NCBI RefSeq assembly: GCF_028502605.1 | Contig: NC_079236.1 | Coordinates: forward strand, 248,001 to 312,000 | Direction of reading: 5' to 3' | DNA length: 64,000 nt | From: Trichoderma breve | Lineage: Eukaryota; Ascomycota; Sordariomycetes; Hypocreales; Hypocreaceae | Part shown: positions 1 through 11,452 of the stretch, one piece after another | Layout of the letters: each line of letters opens with the position of its first letter | Position numbering within the stretch: position 1 is the first letter of the stretch | Notes under the pieces: generated by a model | Told to the model about the DNA's origin: nothing | What the model saw: only the letters and a program-made list of their open reading frames with translations | Databases searched by the model: none | Program-made: the position numbers and the translations under genes

Positions 1-2
1 AG

Positions 3-335
3 AGAGAGTCATCATTGAATCGTCCGATCAAAGTACACATTTTTCTGGGGGAATCAGAGAGACAGCTCAGTGGATACCTCATCTTGAATGGGGAAAGGTT
101 GCCAGAGCTTGATATGTTTCGACACGAATTTATCGTCTTGTCCGAAGCCCAGTTTTCCGGATTCAATCCTGTTACTTCAGCATGTACACCGTCAGCAGAG
201 AGTTTGATGTACAATGTGATGCTGATTGAATGGGATGACAACCGGGAGATGGCATCTCGATTGGGAATTGGGAGAGTGCTGAAGCAGGCCTGGGACGCGT
301 CAAATCCTGTCATCAAGTTCGTCACGCTGAGTTAA
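3..335 (+). CDS. C-terminal fragment of a probable HET-type protein (5' truncated by window edge)
   Basis: The reading frame is open to the left edge and ends with TAA at 333-335, so only about 110 C-terminal residues are visible. The final segment (VMLIEWDDN, then a glycine-bearing LGIGRV stretch, AW, and a closing hydrophobic strand KFVTLS) resembles the tail that follows the variable region in many fungal heterokaryon-incompatibility (HET) proteins. In those proteins the tail describes a self-contained beta-rich end after the N-terminal HET domain. The HET domain itself would lie outside the window, so the family call is inference from a short tail. No internal splice site is needed. No in-frame ATG near the left end looks like a true start; the frame runs through the edge. 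Confidence 0.45.
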   Translation, partial: RESSLNRPIKVHIFLGESERQLSGYLILNGERLPELDMFRHEFIVLSEAQFSGFNPVTSACTPSAESLMYNVMLIEWDDNREMASRLGIGRVLKQAWDASNPVIKFVTLS

Positions 336-1064
336 AGCTGAGGCGATCATTTGAGCATCGAACGCGTCGATCACCGCAATTAAATAACAGCACTCAGTTT
401 TGAATCTTTCTCTATCAAGTCAACGATGAAAAGAAGACTTCTTTCGCCCACAACCAGAGGCCAGTGAAATGCTAATGTTCAATTTCCAGCCCAATGGCCA
501 CTTTCAAGTATATAAGATCACTTTTGGGTAGCTTTCGGCTCATAGCTCTGCGTGAGGCAAGGGGCAAATGCTCCAGCTGCTTTCCAGCAACTCGGTAAAC
601 AAAGAAAATCTCCATTCAGCTGAACAATAACTCAGCGGCTAACGCACAGCACAGGCTTCATGGCCCGCTATTCTTACCCTGCTGGGTCAGTTGCTTTTAA
701 TTGCCGTCCCTGAGCCCAATCGAAGACGGCGGCACAGGGGTAAAGTGGCGAACGCTAAGCTGCTGGCGGCAGTCTAAGTGTGAATAGTCTCAGGCCGCCG
801 GAGAGCCAGCTCACGAATCTAGGCCCTGAAAGACTCAGATTCCAACTATCGATCTGGCTAGACAGTGGCCATATCCCAAAAAGGAAGCGATAGCTTCAAA
901 GATGAGCTGCTGGCAATTGGCGTCCACGAGCAATGTCAATAAAGAAGGGATGATCTCTCCTTGCATTATTCTCGTAGGCATAATAAATAGTTTGAAGCAG
1001 CCACTCTCATGACTGTTGGAGCTCAATCATCAATTCTAACCTCAGTGTCTATCATCAATTCAAG
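336..1064. other. Intergenic spacer, no gene seen
   Basis: This 729-bp stretch separates the HET-like 3' end from the secreted Thr-rich protein. I see no convincing codon structure, tRNA or repeat. Its right half should hold the promoter of the gene starting at 1065. A short reverse ORF at 835-1026 has no recognisable features. Confidence 0.5.
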
Positions 1065-2556
1065 ATGAAGCTGATCACCCTTTCCGTTGCGCTGTCAGTC
1101 TTGAACGCTGTGGATGCTCGTGACCCGGCTTGCCATCCTCCTGCGCCTTCATGCCGATGGGTCTCCTGGTGGACAGCAAGAGAGTGCAATGCTATTATCA
1201 GTGAGTTGATTTCTGGAGGGAACAAAAAAGATTATAGAGATTAATCTCTTTTGCTTTATAACTAGACGCTCGACATATCCGACGCTCGACATGTGAGGCT
1301 CCTGAAGGAACCGTCATCAGAACCAGCACAGTCACCCGCCACCCAACCATCACGCAAACCAAAACCGTGAAGCACGCAACAAGCACCAAAACATCAACCA
1401 GAACTGTCACAGTCACGGACCCTATGTATGTTACAGCATTGAATGGGATAAAAATCATTTGACTAACCTGAATGCCTCTTGAAGCACTCATCAAGATACA
1501 GCCACAGCCTGGGCCACTTTGACGGCGGTCGCAACCACAACAGATGTGGAAACTGATTCCTCGACTGTCACTATCACTACAACCTCTGTAGAGACTGATA
1601 CTTCCAGCACCACAGTTACGACGTGAGTAGCTTCGTATGTCCGCCATGGGGTCTACACATGCTGAACTGACAATGGGCAGTACCCAAGATAGCACTTCGT
1701 TTCTCAGCTGGGCTCCCGAAACTTGTGCTCAGGGGCCGCCAACAACTACTGCTCAGGGACCACCACCTACTCTCGCACCCACTTTCGCACCTACCATGAA
1801 GCGCTCTGAGAACCACTACGACGAATTACCTCGGGATTGCTGTAAGTTGATTCAAAGGAGTCACGGGCCATGAGGGTTTAAGCTAACCTTGTTAATTCTC
1901 TAGCATGCTTCCTGACTTCGACAAAGAGCTGTGGCCCTCGCGTTACAAAGGTCGTCACCAAAACCAAGGAAGACCGCCCCAAAATCATCACCAAGACTGT
2001 CACAGATCGAAACTGCAAAACAGTCACGACCACCAAGACGTCCACAACTCATGTCAATGGAGCTCCGCCGCCCAAGAAGACGGTTACCTTGACTACTACT
2101 TCGACTAGCACCACAACGGCTACTTCGACCAGCACGGTTAAGGAAACCACAACTGCCACAGAATCCACTACAACGACAGTCATTGCAGCCACCACCGTCA
2201 CTACCGGAAGCACGGTCACTCAGACCGAGAATCCTTGTGACCCTACCAACATCAGCAAATATATCCTCCAAGGCCCTCCATCCAACCCCACTGTAGTCCT
2301 TGGTTTCCGTGGAGATGGCGGCGGTGATCTCTCCAACTGTTGCTCAAACTGCCTCGCAAATAACGACTGTGTTTTCTGGAAGATGAGCGCAGGTGGTTCT
2401 ACCTGCGAGAACTACTACACGAACCGAGGTGTCACAGTCGAGGGCTGTACTTCTGCCCATTGCACAAGAGGACACCCCGTGATGAACGTCGATCCTAATT
2501 CAGATGGAAACACGTACGGCATGGCTTCATGCGGACAGTTCCAAATCGTGTATTAA
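1065..2556 (+). CDS. Secreted Thr-rich protein with C-terminal PAN/Apple-like Cys module
   Basis: Five exons close in one frame: 1065-1200, 1266-1425, 1485-1622, 1681-1841 and 1904-2556, giving 415 residues. All introns are GT-AG; the last two carry gtgagt and gtaagt donors. Residues 1-18 form a signal peptide (MKLITLSVALSVLNAVDA), so the product is probably exported. The middle is dominated by Thr/Ser/Val runs typical of O-glycosylated fungal wall or surface proteins. The last 110 or so residues are different: they contain a CCSNCLANNDC motif followed by further cysteines, which fits a PAN/Apple-type binding domain held by disulfides. No GPI signal is seen. The function is unknown; wall or glycan adhesion is a guess. 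The gene at 26014-27754 has the same layout. Confidence 0.78.
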
Positions 2557-2916
2557 TAATGAGGACGGATTGAAAACTGGTGGGATATGTTTAGACGATG
2601 ACAACACAAGAGCGACTTTTTCTTTTCTTCTGACAAATAATTATAATACACTAAGTTCGTTTCTACCTAGTATATAGAACGGAAAAAAGAATATGAATTT
2701 TCCCCAATTTCAAGTGTCATTCGCTGTTCGCCATCTGTGGCCAAATTAAGTCGATGTGTAATTGTGACTACATATGTACTCTCTTCGTTTGCTCTGGTTG
2801 GTCTACAGTCTTCAATAGTTCAATTCATGAAACTAGGCGGGCAATGTAGTTGTAACTAAGATCCGATATTGGAGAATTTCTTTCGCCGCGTACACCAAAT
2901 CTTAAGCCGTAGGTAC
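2557..2916. other. Intergenic spacer and possible 5' leader
   Basis: A 360-bp spacer between the secreted protein and the Zn2Cys6 regulator. The regulator frame stays open upstream of its first ATG at 2917, back to about 2869, without a start codon. No further feature is visible. Confidence 0.45.
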
Positions 2917-4853
2917 ATGCAGTCTCCGTTTCCCTCGTCAGCTCTGGTTAAGTGCCCAAGAACCATCGGCAATCTCTCGGAAAACTCATTTCCTCCTATT
3001 CTCAATGATAAAGAGACCGCCGAGTCCCTAGCCTATCCTGTATTAACGTTGCTCTCTAGTCGTGCGGGGTTGGAATTAAGGGCGATAGCAAACTCCGGAG
3101 TAATACGGAGCAAGGCCTCCGAACGGACTCCCGAACTGACAAACGAATCAAGATTCTACAACCGTTGTTTGGGTTCAGGGCATTTCAAAGCGTCTCACAT
3201 GGCCGAGAGTCTGCAGAATCCTTTGCCGAATATTTCGGTCAACCAAGGTCAGCCAGAAGAGTACGTCCCGCGGAGGCGCAATAGAACGGGGTGCTTGACA
3301 TGCCGTCGAAGGTACGGGGCATCCATCCCATGAATCGGATTTAGGTAATTGACTGAAGGGGAAACATGTAGGAGGAAGCGATGTGATGGCGTCCGAGATG
3401 TTTGTGGCCATTGCATTCGTCTCAACCTCATCTGTCACTGGCAGGATCCCCGTAACATAGGGGAAGGCTCTGCATCTTCATCACATCCGGTATCGCAGCG
3501 ACCACGGGTGACAGATCATTCCTGCGTGCCTTTGACCATCCCAATCGCACCCGCCCCTTTTCAATTTCTGCAGAGCGATGCCCCAGAACTTGCTCGTCGA
3601 TCACTGGATCGCAAGTTGGCGCTGAGATACTACGTTCAGATCTTTAATACTATGCTGACCACCAATCTGGAGAACAACGGATTCCTGTCTGGTACGCTTT
3701 TACTCTCAAGCTTCTCTTCTAACCAGCACAGGACAGTGAATAACATGGAGCAGTGCTGTTACCCATGGCAATTGAGGAGAAAGCGCTTCTTGATATGCTA
3801 ATTGCATGGTCATCATCTCACCTATCTCTCTGCGACGACACCTATCGTATCAAAGCCCTTGAACATCGATCTACAGCTCTGCAGTCTTTCACGTCATCTT
3901 TGTCGAAGAATGAATCCCCTGAAGTCTCCTTGGCTTGCTGTCTTGTCTTTTGTTCTATGTCGGCCGTCTTGGGCGATACTGCAGAGTGGCGTAACCATCT
4001 TGTGGGCGCCGCGCACATAATCCGACACGCCTGGCTCTCGTCGACACAAGATGAGAGCCTAAAGAATCCTCCATATGAGATCCGCTGGCTACTAAGGAAT
4101 TTCGCGTATCACGACATCCTCATGAGCGTAACATTGGATCGCGAGCCTTTGATACCAGGGCGATACTGGATCCCGCAGCCCATGAACGAATTGGATTCTT
4201 ATGTAGGGCTGGCATCTGAGCCACTAGCCCTGATTTCCAAAATCAGCTCGCTGAATGGTGACGCTATCCGACAAATGGAAAGTTCATCGCCTTGCAGCAG
4301 CGAGTCTGATTCGACATCTTCATTTCTACACGATACCAACGATTCCTCACTTTCTAAAACGGTGGATCTTATATCTCAAGCTTATTCGATAGAATTTGAG
4401 CTTCAGGATTGGAAATGCCCAGAATCGAACAGTCGGTGCCTGGTCAATCTTGCAGAGGCCTATAGAAGCTCAGCTCTCATACACCTATATCGTGTGATGC
4501 GACGCAGGATCTTAGGATCAAGCACAGAGCTTGAAGGCAAGATTGCAAGCCAAGTTACTTCAATCGTATATCAATTAGAGCAGATGCCACTGGGATGCCT
4601 CCCGGAATGCACTTCGCTGTTCCCTCTCTTCATGGCTGGGGGCGAGACCCGATCCAAGTCAACAATGCAGTTTATCCGCGAAAGACTGCAGCATATCGCA
4701 ACTTATCGACACTTCCAAAACGCCGCCTCTGCGTTATCAGTCTTAGAAGAGCTATGGCTGCAGCATACGAGTATCACAGGAACAATGAATAGTCATTTAT
4801 TAGATTGGCTTGATATCATTAGGCGAAGGCACTGGGAACTCGCGTTGTCTTGA
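2917..4853 (+). CDS. Zn2Cys6 binuclear-cluster transcription factor
   Basis: Three exons, 2917-3311, 3372-3691 and 3754-4853, encode 604 residues. The first intron splits the zinc cluster, a common position in fungal regulators. The cluster reads C126-X2-C129-X6-C136-X6-C143-X2-C146-X6-C153 with the basic stretch RRRRKR, so it should bind CGG-type half sites in the nucleus. The remainder resembles the fungal-specific regulatory domain, with helical segments such as ACCLVFCSMSAVLG and the final WLDIIRRRHWELAL. The start is uncertain: ATG at 2917 is the first in frame, but ATG at 3199 would put the cluster near the N-terminus, as is more usual. The gene is tail-to-tail with the MFS permease (199 bp apart), so it is a candidate pathway regulator for the 5-13 kb genes. 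Confidence 0.85.
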
Positions 4854-5051
4854 TTCATCTTTAAGAGCAAAGAATTTGGTATCTAGTACTATGTATAGAG
4901 ATTGTGGGCATTGCGCAAGCTACGGCGTTACAAATGGGTAAATGGAGTACCGGTTATTGGAATCAACATCAGGATCTCGAATTCTTTTTATTGAACTTAA
5001 TACTGCGTAGTAGCTACTAAACTTGAGAGTACTTTACGACGCATCTTTAAG

Positions 5052-6680
5052 CTATCCTTCCCTATTTGCAATGGCTTCATCCTCTTCCATGTACTCCGAA
5101 AATTTGTAGGTCGCAAACTTTCTTGTAGGGACTCTTCTCTGGAACATAATGTCCAATTCTTCAAAAGTCCGACCCTTGGTTTCCGGCAGTGCAAGGAAGC
5201 ACCACGCGAGACAAGGTAGAGACACGCCGAAAAAGACAAAAGCGAGTTTGCCGCGTAGGTTGCCTTGATCTGGATTGATGGCATAAGGAATGCCTACGGC
5301 ACAGGCAACATTGATCAAGGCGTTTATAGTCGTTGCGATGGCGATTGTCTTGTCTCGCAATTTTGCGGATGAAACTTCTGACAGGTAGACGAAGCAGAGC
5401 GGGCCAATTGTCAAATCGTAAAAGAAGTTGTAGACGACCATCATGGAACATTGCGCCCAAACAACATTGTGGTTTGTAGTACCGTAGCCAGGAACAACGT
5501 CGAGAACTCCTACTAAGAGAACAATGACAACCAAGATACTGCAGCCTTGGTTGTAGATTGTGCGGCGGCCGAATTGATTGAGGAGGAACCAAGAGAGAAC
5601 AGTTCCCACGAAGCCAACCCCTAGCAACCCAACGCCAAGATTAAAAGAGTCGCTTGCTTCCAGTCCAGCTAGTTCGAAGAAGTAGACAGCGTATCCGATA
5701 ACCAAGAAGTTGGCGACTAGTGGTTGAATGGCATAGACCATTATGCAGATGACTGTTCGTCGAAGATCTGTGTTGTTGAAGCAGTCTATAAATGTGGCCG
5801 TATCGGTCTCTACTTCTTCGAGTGATGTTGTAAGCTGAATGTGAGCAAGAAGCATGCTGGTATCGACCGATTCGCTCGTGAGACGTTTGAGAGATCGCTC
5901 GGCTTTCTGAAGCTCGCCTCTGCGGACTAACCACCATGGGCTCTCAGGACAGAATGGCAATAAGGCTAGAATGATGATGGGGAAGATCAGTTGAGTTGCA
6001 AATGGTATATCGTATGCCCATCGATCGTCGCGATTTTGGCAGCCGGCCAGAACACCACTAGCAACAAGTTGGCCAATGACGAATGACAAGTTGACAAAAG
6101 CCGCTGCAATGCCTCTGAATACCACAGGGGTCACTTCTGAGATGTAGGTGGGAGCAATAACTGGATAGGCGCCGAGAACCACGCCATTAATAAGCTCCGC
6201 AATGAGGATTTGAGGTCGATTTTGAGCAGAAGTTTGTAGTGCAACGGTGATGAGAGTAACGCAACAACAGGCGGCTAGAGTCCATCGACGTCCAAACTTC
6301 TCCAATGGCCACCCAACACCAAAAGCACCAAGCACCTGTCCGACAGGGACACCAAGATTGAAAGCAGACTGCCACTTTGCTTGGACAACAAAGGATCCAT
6401 CATCAAGCTCAACACCAAAATCATGTTGAAAGCGCGGGATCGCAATTAGCGTACCGACCAATTGCGGATCGAAGCCGGCCATGATGACTCCCAGGCTGAA
6501 GAGAAAGGACCACCCAATTGCTGATCGATAATAACGGAAAACATCCTTGAGAGTCAAACTGTGCTCTGTGACTCGAGCATCTTGGGCCTGCTTGGCGATG
6601 GCCACGTCGCCCATGTCTATTTCATGGTTGGCTTTCTCAGTCGGAGCAACATGAATTTCTTCTCCCATGTTGGTGACCAT
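5052..6680 (-). CDS. MFS sugar transporter, alpha-glucoside/maltose permease type
   Basis: This is a single exon. The frame extends further upstream, but ATG at 6680 fits best and gives 542 residues with a short cytoplasmic N-terminus. About twelve hydrophobic segments are present. Sugar-porter signatures are clear: a PLEKFGRRWT loop between helices 2 and 3, PESPWWLVRRG before the central loop, and PETKGRTFEELD after the last helix. The overall look (GFDPQLVGTL near helix 1) matches fungal MAL-type alpha-glucoside:H+ symporters of the plasma membrane. A GH13 alpha-glucosidase lies 2.3 kb away on the same strand, which supports an alpha-glucoside substrate. It shares a 670-bp divergent promoter with the aminotransferase. 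The exact substrate cannot be read from the sequence. Confidence 0.88.
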   Translation of the reverse strand: MVTNMGEEIHVAPTEKANHEIDMGDVAIAKQAQDARVTEHSLTLKDVFRYYRSAIGWSFLFSLGVIMAGFDPQLVGTLIAIPRFQHDFGVELDDGSFVVQAKWQSAFNLGVPVGQVLGAFGVGWPLEKFGRRWTLAACCCVTLITVALQTSAQNRPQILIAELINGVVLGAYPVIAPTYISEVTPVVFRGIAAAFVNLSFVIGQLVASGVLAGCQNRDDRWAYDIPFATQLIFPIIILALLPFCPESPWWLVRRGELQKAERSLKRLTSESVDTSMLLAHIQLTTSLEEVETDTATFIDCFNNTDLRRTVICIMVYAIQPLVANFLVIGYAVYFFELAGLEASDSFNLGVGLLGVGFVGTVLSWFLLNQFGRRTIYNQGCSILVVIVLLVGVLDVVPGYGTTNHNVVWAQCSMMVVYNFFYDLTIGPLCFVYLSEVSSAKLRDKTIAIATTINALINVACAVGIPYAINPDQGNLRGKLAFVFFGVSLPCLAWCFLALPETKGRTFEELDIMFQRRVPTRKFATYKFSEYMEEDEAIANREG

Positions 6681-7350
6681 GAATAACCTCGTGGTCAATT
6701 TGGAAAGAGTACAAAAAATTGGATGAAATGGAGATATTGAGAATTCTGCTATCTTTTCAGGTTGAGTTGCTGATGGTATGCCAATCTTCATGGAGCAGAG
6801 CATTGCATTTTATGTATCAACGGTCTCGTTATCTTGACGATAGTCCCATGGCAATTCCGGGGCAAAATGAAGCCTCGAAATGCCTTCCCCATGCTTGTCC
6901 TTCCCCAGATTCATTGTCACATTAGAACTAACCACAATAGCTGGAGTTTAATGCCCTTGGTAAGCAGCTAGTTTGGTTCAGCCCGTCTTATCTTCCATTA
7001 TCTGCCACATTTCTCCGAGTCGCGTGCTGCTCCGTCTTCGGTTCTACGAGATTTGGACTAATAAGCACTGTTGAGTGGTTCGCCGTAAGCGCTCGGCGCC
7101 ACTAACCATAACAAGTCAACGGCTTCAGACCAAAGCCTGCCACGATCTATAGCTAAGTTTAGCGTTGATGGAAAGACACGATGCGAAGTAGAGCCAGATG
7201 GATGGTAGTCAAATTATGGATATGACAATAAGGGAAACCGTTGGAAAGGATACGATCATGGGAGGATAAGAAAGGAAGACTCCATGCTCCTATATTCCCC
7301 ATGGCTTGCGTAGATTGAACCCGTGCCTCCCCTCTCATTCTCAGATCAAG
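6681..7350. promoter_or_regulatory. Divergent promoter region between permease and aminotransferase
   Basis: These 670 bp separate the start codons of two head-to-head genes, so both promoters must lie here and the genes could share control elements. I see no clear TATA box. CGG/CCG triplets, the half sites of Zn2Cys6 proteins, are present but not in a convincing spaced pair. Confidence 0.5.
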
Positions 7351-8792
7351 ATGCCGGTCAATCAATTCGTCGCCAAATCACATGTTCTTCATCGTGCCTT
7401 GGCATACGAACCACAGAAGATTGTGTCAGGCTCAGGCATCTCCTTTACTCTAGAATCCGGCAAGGTTGTCTATGATGCTTCTGCTGGGCCCTCCGTCTCC
7501 GTCTTGGGGCATCATCAGCCCGAAGTTACAAAGGCTATCGTCGATCAACTTGACAAGATAGCTTATGTCTATTCTGGAAGTCGGTATACTTGCGATGCTT
7601 CTGAGTCTCTGGCTGCCGAACTCTTGAAAGACGCCCCCGGAGGCCTGGTCAAGGCTATTTTCGTCAACTCCGGTAGCGAAGCAACGGATGCAGCCCTGAA
7701 ATTGGCAACACAATACTTTTGTGAAGTCGGACAGCCTAAACGAATCAACTTTATTGCTAGAAAGCAAAGTTATCACGGCAACACTCTCGGTGCGCTGAGC
7801 GTCTCCGGCCACGAATCGCGTCGTGCTTATTATCGCCCCTGGATTGCTAATAATGTCAGCTTTGTTGATCCATGTTATAGCTACAGGGCAAAGGGGGAGT
7901 CCGAAACCGATGCTCAATATGTCGAAAGATTGAAGTTGCAGCTAGAGGACGAATTCTTGCGCTTGGGTCCGGATACCGTTGCAGCATTTGTTGCCGAGAC
8001 GGTCAGCGGGACAACACTTGGATGCGTACCCCCGGTACCTGGATATTTCAAGGCTGTTCACGAAATTTGTGATAAATACGGAGCTTTGTTGATACTTGAT
8101 GAGGTTTGCATACTCATTCCACTTAAGAGAGAGAGACTGACAGTGAATAGATCATGTGCGGTATGGGAAAGACAGGCACGATGCACGCCTGGGAGCAGGA
8201 AGGCATCAGAGGGCCAGACATTCAGATGATTGGAAAAGCATTAGGAGGAGGTTTCGTACCTCTTTCTGGTGTCTTGTTGAATCAGAGAGTCTTTGACGGT
8301 CTAGCTGGAGGCACCATGGTGCTCGCTCACGGCCATACTTTCCAAGCTCACCCAACAGCTTGCGCGGCGGCCCTCGCTGTGCAAAAGATCATCAAGCGGG
8401 AAAACATCCTGAATCATGTTGCAAGTATGGGCCGGTTGCTTGAGACAGAGTTGAACAATGAAATTGGCCCTTTGGCACACGTTGGAAATATACGTGGAAG
8501 AGGGTTGTTCTGGGCTGTCGAGTTTATGCGTGATGCAGCTACCAAAACTCCATTCCCTGTTGAGCACAATTTCTCGAACCGAATAGTAGAAGTTGCAGCA
8601 GAATTGGGCCTGAATGTTTTGGGAAATTTGGGCAAGACTGGCAAGATTGATGTAGAACTAGTCATTCTGGCGCCGCCATACATTGTTACAGAGGAGGAGA
8701 TCAAGGCCATTGTCGGAATTCTGAAGAAGGCAATTCTAGCTGTGACGGAGGAGCACGTCCTTCGCTACGGTATCAACGGCTTTCATAAATAG
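7351..8792 (+). CDS. Class III PLP-dependent aminotransferase
   Basis: Two exons, 7351-8103 and 8151-8792, give 464 residues; the 47-nt intron falls inside the conserved DE-IMCGMGKTG motif. Class III features are all present: NSGSEATDAALKLA for cofactor phosphate binding, SYHGNTLGALSVSG, LLILDE with the aspartate that pairs with the pyridine nitrogen, and DIQMIGKALGGG, where Lys280 should form the Schiff base with PLP. GHTFQAHPTACAAALA is the usual downstream helix. Homologues act on GABA, ornithine, diamino acids or omega-amino compounds; the exact substrate is not predictable. It reads divergently from the sugar permease and is followed by the convergent alpha-glucosidase. No signal for mitochondria or peroxisomes is obvious, so it is probably cytosolic. 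Upstream ATG-less extension to 7306 was ignored. Confidence 0.9.
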
Positions 8793-9012
8793 GTTCAATA
8801 GTAGCATGGCGTTGAGCCTTTAATCCGATTTTATGAAACGAATTTATGTCCAATACAGGTAGATACAATTGTGCTCTTATCTATGTCGTTTCCCGCCAAA
8901 CAATAATTCTTAATCCAACCTGTGTTGGCAGGCTATTGCAAAGCTTGTCACATATCTATTGTCTCAATTTGACATATCGAGAGAATTTATTATTAAAACA
9001 GGTGTTTCATTT

Positions 9013-10754
9013 CTAATTTGTCGGCAGACAATACACTCGCCCTTCGTACGGCTGCAAAATCAATAAATCCCCCGTCTCGCTATCTTTCTCCACGTAGTTC
9101 CCAAGCAATAAGCTGCCACGAGCTACTGGACACTTCCATTCCACTTGCTTTTCAGAAAACGAACAAACAATTAGGTATTGTCCTGCAGCGTCTGTCCTAG
9201 TGTAGGCGTAGACGTTCTCGTTCTCATAGTCGACCATTTCAAATTTGCCACGAATTAGGCCAGGGTGCTCTTTTCTGGTCTTGAGCACAAGCTTCCAGAA
9301 TTTGAGCACGCTCATACCAGAGCTTGTCGATTGTGTTTCAACATTCCATTCTTTGTAGTCTTGGTTCACTTTGATCCAAGGCGTGCCGGAAGTAAACCCT
9401 GCGTTCGTATGCGCATTCCACTGCATCGGTGTCCGTGAGTTGTCTCGTCCAATTCGCTGGATTTGCTTCAGAGCATCTTGGATATCTCCATTCTTAGCCT
9501 GAACAGCTTCATAATACTGTATTTCCTCCAAATCTCGGAGCTCATCGAAATCCCAAGAGGCCGGATTGGCCATGCCGATTTCTTGCCCTTGGTAGAGAAA
9601 CAGGGTGCCTCTACCTGTGGCGTGGAAGAGCGCCAACATCTTGGCAGATACATCGCGATATAAGCCGTCATTTGCCCATCGACTAACAATCCGTGGCTGA
9701 TCATGATTCTCCAAGTACAGGCCATCCCACCCACCATTAGCTTGATTGAACTCCATAAACCTTCCGAGAACATCCTTCAATTCAGTGAGTTTCCATGGCT
9801 TGTAGTTGAAGCACGTTTTGCCAGGCTGGTGATCGATGTACATGTGTTCAAAGTGGAAGAGCATCTATAGCATGTTAACAAACTTATTCATTAAGCGAAA
9901 AGAAGAGAAACCCGTACCTGAAGAGGAACGCCGTTTTTAACCAGTGGCAGTGCTTGCTCTGCGCTCTTGACTCCTGGCGCCTCTCCAACCGTGAACGCAT
10001 TGGGATAGTATCGAAGGACCTTTTCGTGCATCTCAAGTAAATAGTCTGCTACTTTTGGTCCGTTGAAACGATGGATTAAGCCGTATTGATAAGGATTTTG
10101 AGGATCAGTGACGGGTGCATCTGGAAACCCCGGTGTCTTGGAGATGCAGTTGATGACATCCATTCTGAACCCATCGCAGCCTTTATCTAGCCAAAAGCGC
10201 ATGACGTCCCATACAGCCTCTCGGACCACAGGGTTTTCCCAGTTGAGGTCAGGTTGCGAGACGTCGAAGACATGAAGATAGTACTCCTGCACTTTGTCGT
10301 TCCATTCCCAGCATGAGCCACCGAAGATGGCGCCCCAATTGTTGGGCTCCTTTCCTTCTTTGTTCTTCCCCCGCCATATATACCAATCTTTTTTTGAACC
10401 CCCATTTTTGGCATCCTGAAACCATTCATGCTGATCTGAGGTATGGTTGACGACTAGATCCATGACGACCTTTAATCCTATCCGATGGGCTTCTTCCACC
10501 ATGCGCTCCCAGTCTGCCATAGAGCCAAAGTCCGGATGTATCTCTCGATAGTTGGAGATGTCGTATCCCATATCAACCATTGGTGATGCATATACTGGAG
10601 ATAGCCATACTACTTCAACACCGAGATCCTTGAGATACAGTAACTTGGACGTGATGCCATTGAGGTCGCCTTTTCCATTCCCAGTAGTGTCTTTGAATGA
10701 CACAGGATAGATTTGGTATACGACTGTGTCGCGCCACCAATCGGGTGCCTGCAT
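9013..10754 (-). CDS. GH13 alpha-glucosidase (oligo-1,6-glucosidase/isomaltase-like)
   Basis: Two exons, 10754-9918 and 9864-9013, encode 562 residues, the usual length of intracellular GH13 alpha-glucosidases. Catalytic regions are complete: nucleophile Asp199 in GFRMDV, acid/base Glu258 in TVGEAPG, and transition-state Asp334 in ENHDQPR. The QIYPVSF and DLVVNHTS motifs are also present. There is no signal peptide, so it probably works in the cytosol after uptake of an oligosaccharide or glucoside. The residue after the nucleophile is Val200; in yeast enzymes Val here marks isomaltases (alpha-1,6) and Thr marks maltases, so alpha-1,6 activity is predicted. It lies head-to-head with the cupin gene and on the same strand as the permease, resembling a MAL-type locus. 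Confidence 0.92.
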
Positions 10755-11452
10755 GGCGATTCTATCTAGTTGCAGGTACTGTAGTAACGTGAGAGAAAGG
10801 AAGTTTCAGGCACTGAATGAGAGTGACTGGAGAGCACGCACTCTGAGAATAGTTGGTGATGAGAAAACTACTTTAACAGTCCTTCTACTCTCCGTCTATA
10901 TGCCGACCGAAATATCAGTCCGCTAACAAAGTACCTAGCAAAGCAAATTTAAGTTAAAATATCTAGACAAGATCGGATTGTTTCAATAGATGCGAAAAGT
11001 GACCCCCAGGTGTCGGAGATAATCCGATAGCGGCGGCGCCTGCGAAGCGCCTCGCGCATCTTGGTATCTTCGTTGTCATCATTTAGTCGCTGAAACATTG
11101 GGCTAGAAAATAGCTTGTTTTCCACGAGAGAACTCTTCCCCGCGCGCTCGAAGCGCTCGGCGCCCGGATTGCTGCCCGGTCCGTAATTTGCTAGCTCAAT
11201 AATTGGAGACAGAATGGATCATAATATCCACCAGAGTGTGAAAATCTCCGGATCTAGCTTCAATACGTTGGCACTGAACTCGACTACTCTTTAGAGACTC
11301 GGATATTGGAATAACGGATGATTCCTGGAATCACGATTCGTACGAGCATGTCTCTTTGTCTGTGGTATAACTTGAGCTTGTTAGCACACATCTACGTTCA
11401 TGATTCACCATTATGACACCTTTCAAATAAATTCAGCACGCACACACTTGCA
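10755..11452. promoter_or_regulatory. Divergent promoter region between alpha-glucosidase and cupin gene
   Basis: This 698-bp region drives two head-to-head genes. It contains a GC-rich patch around 11025-11170 and an inverted CGG-N7-CCG pair at 11014-11026, a plausible Zn2Cys6 target. Other CGG triplets follow around 11300. Whether the neighbouring regulator binds here is inference. Confidence 0.5.
11014..11026. promoter_or_regulatory. CGG-N7-CCG inverted pair, candidate Zn2Cys6 site
   Basis: The 13-bp element has CGG and CCG ends around seven bases, the kind of inverted half-site pair recognised by dimeric Zn2Cys6 regulators. It sits in the shared promoter of the alpha-glucosidase and cupin genes. 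Such pairs also occur by chance. Confidence 0.25.
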
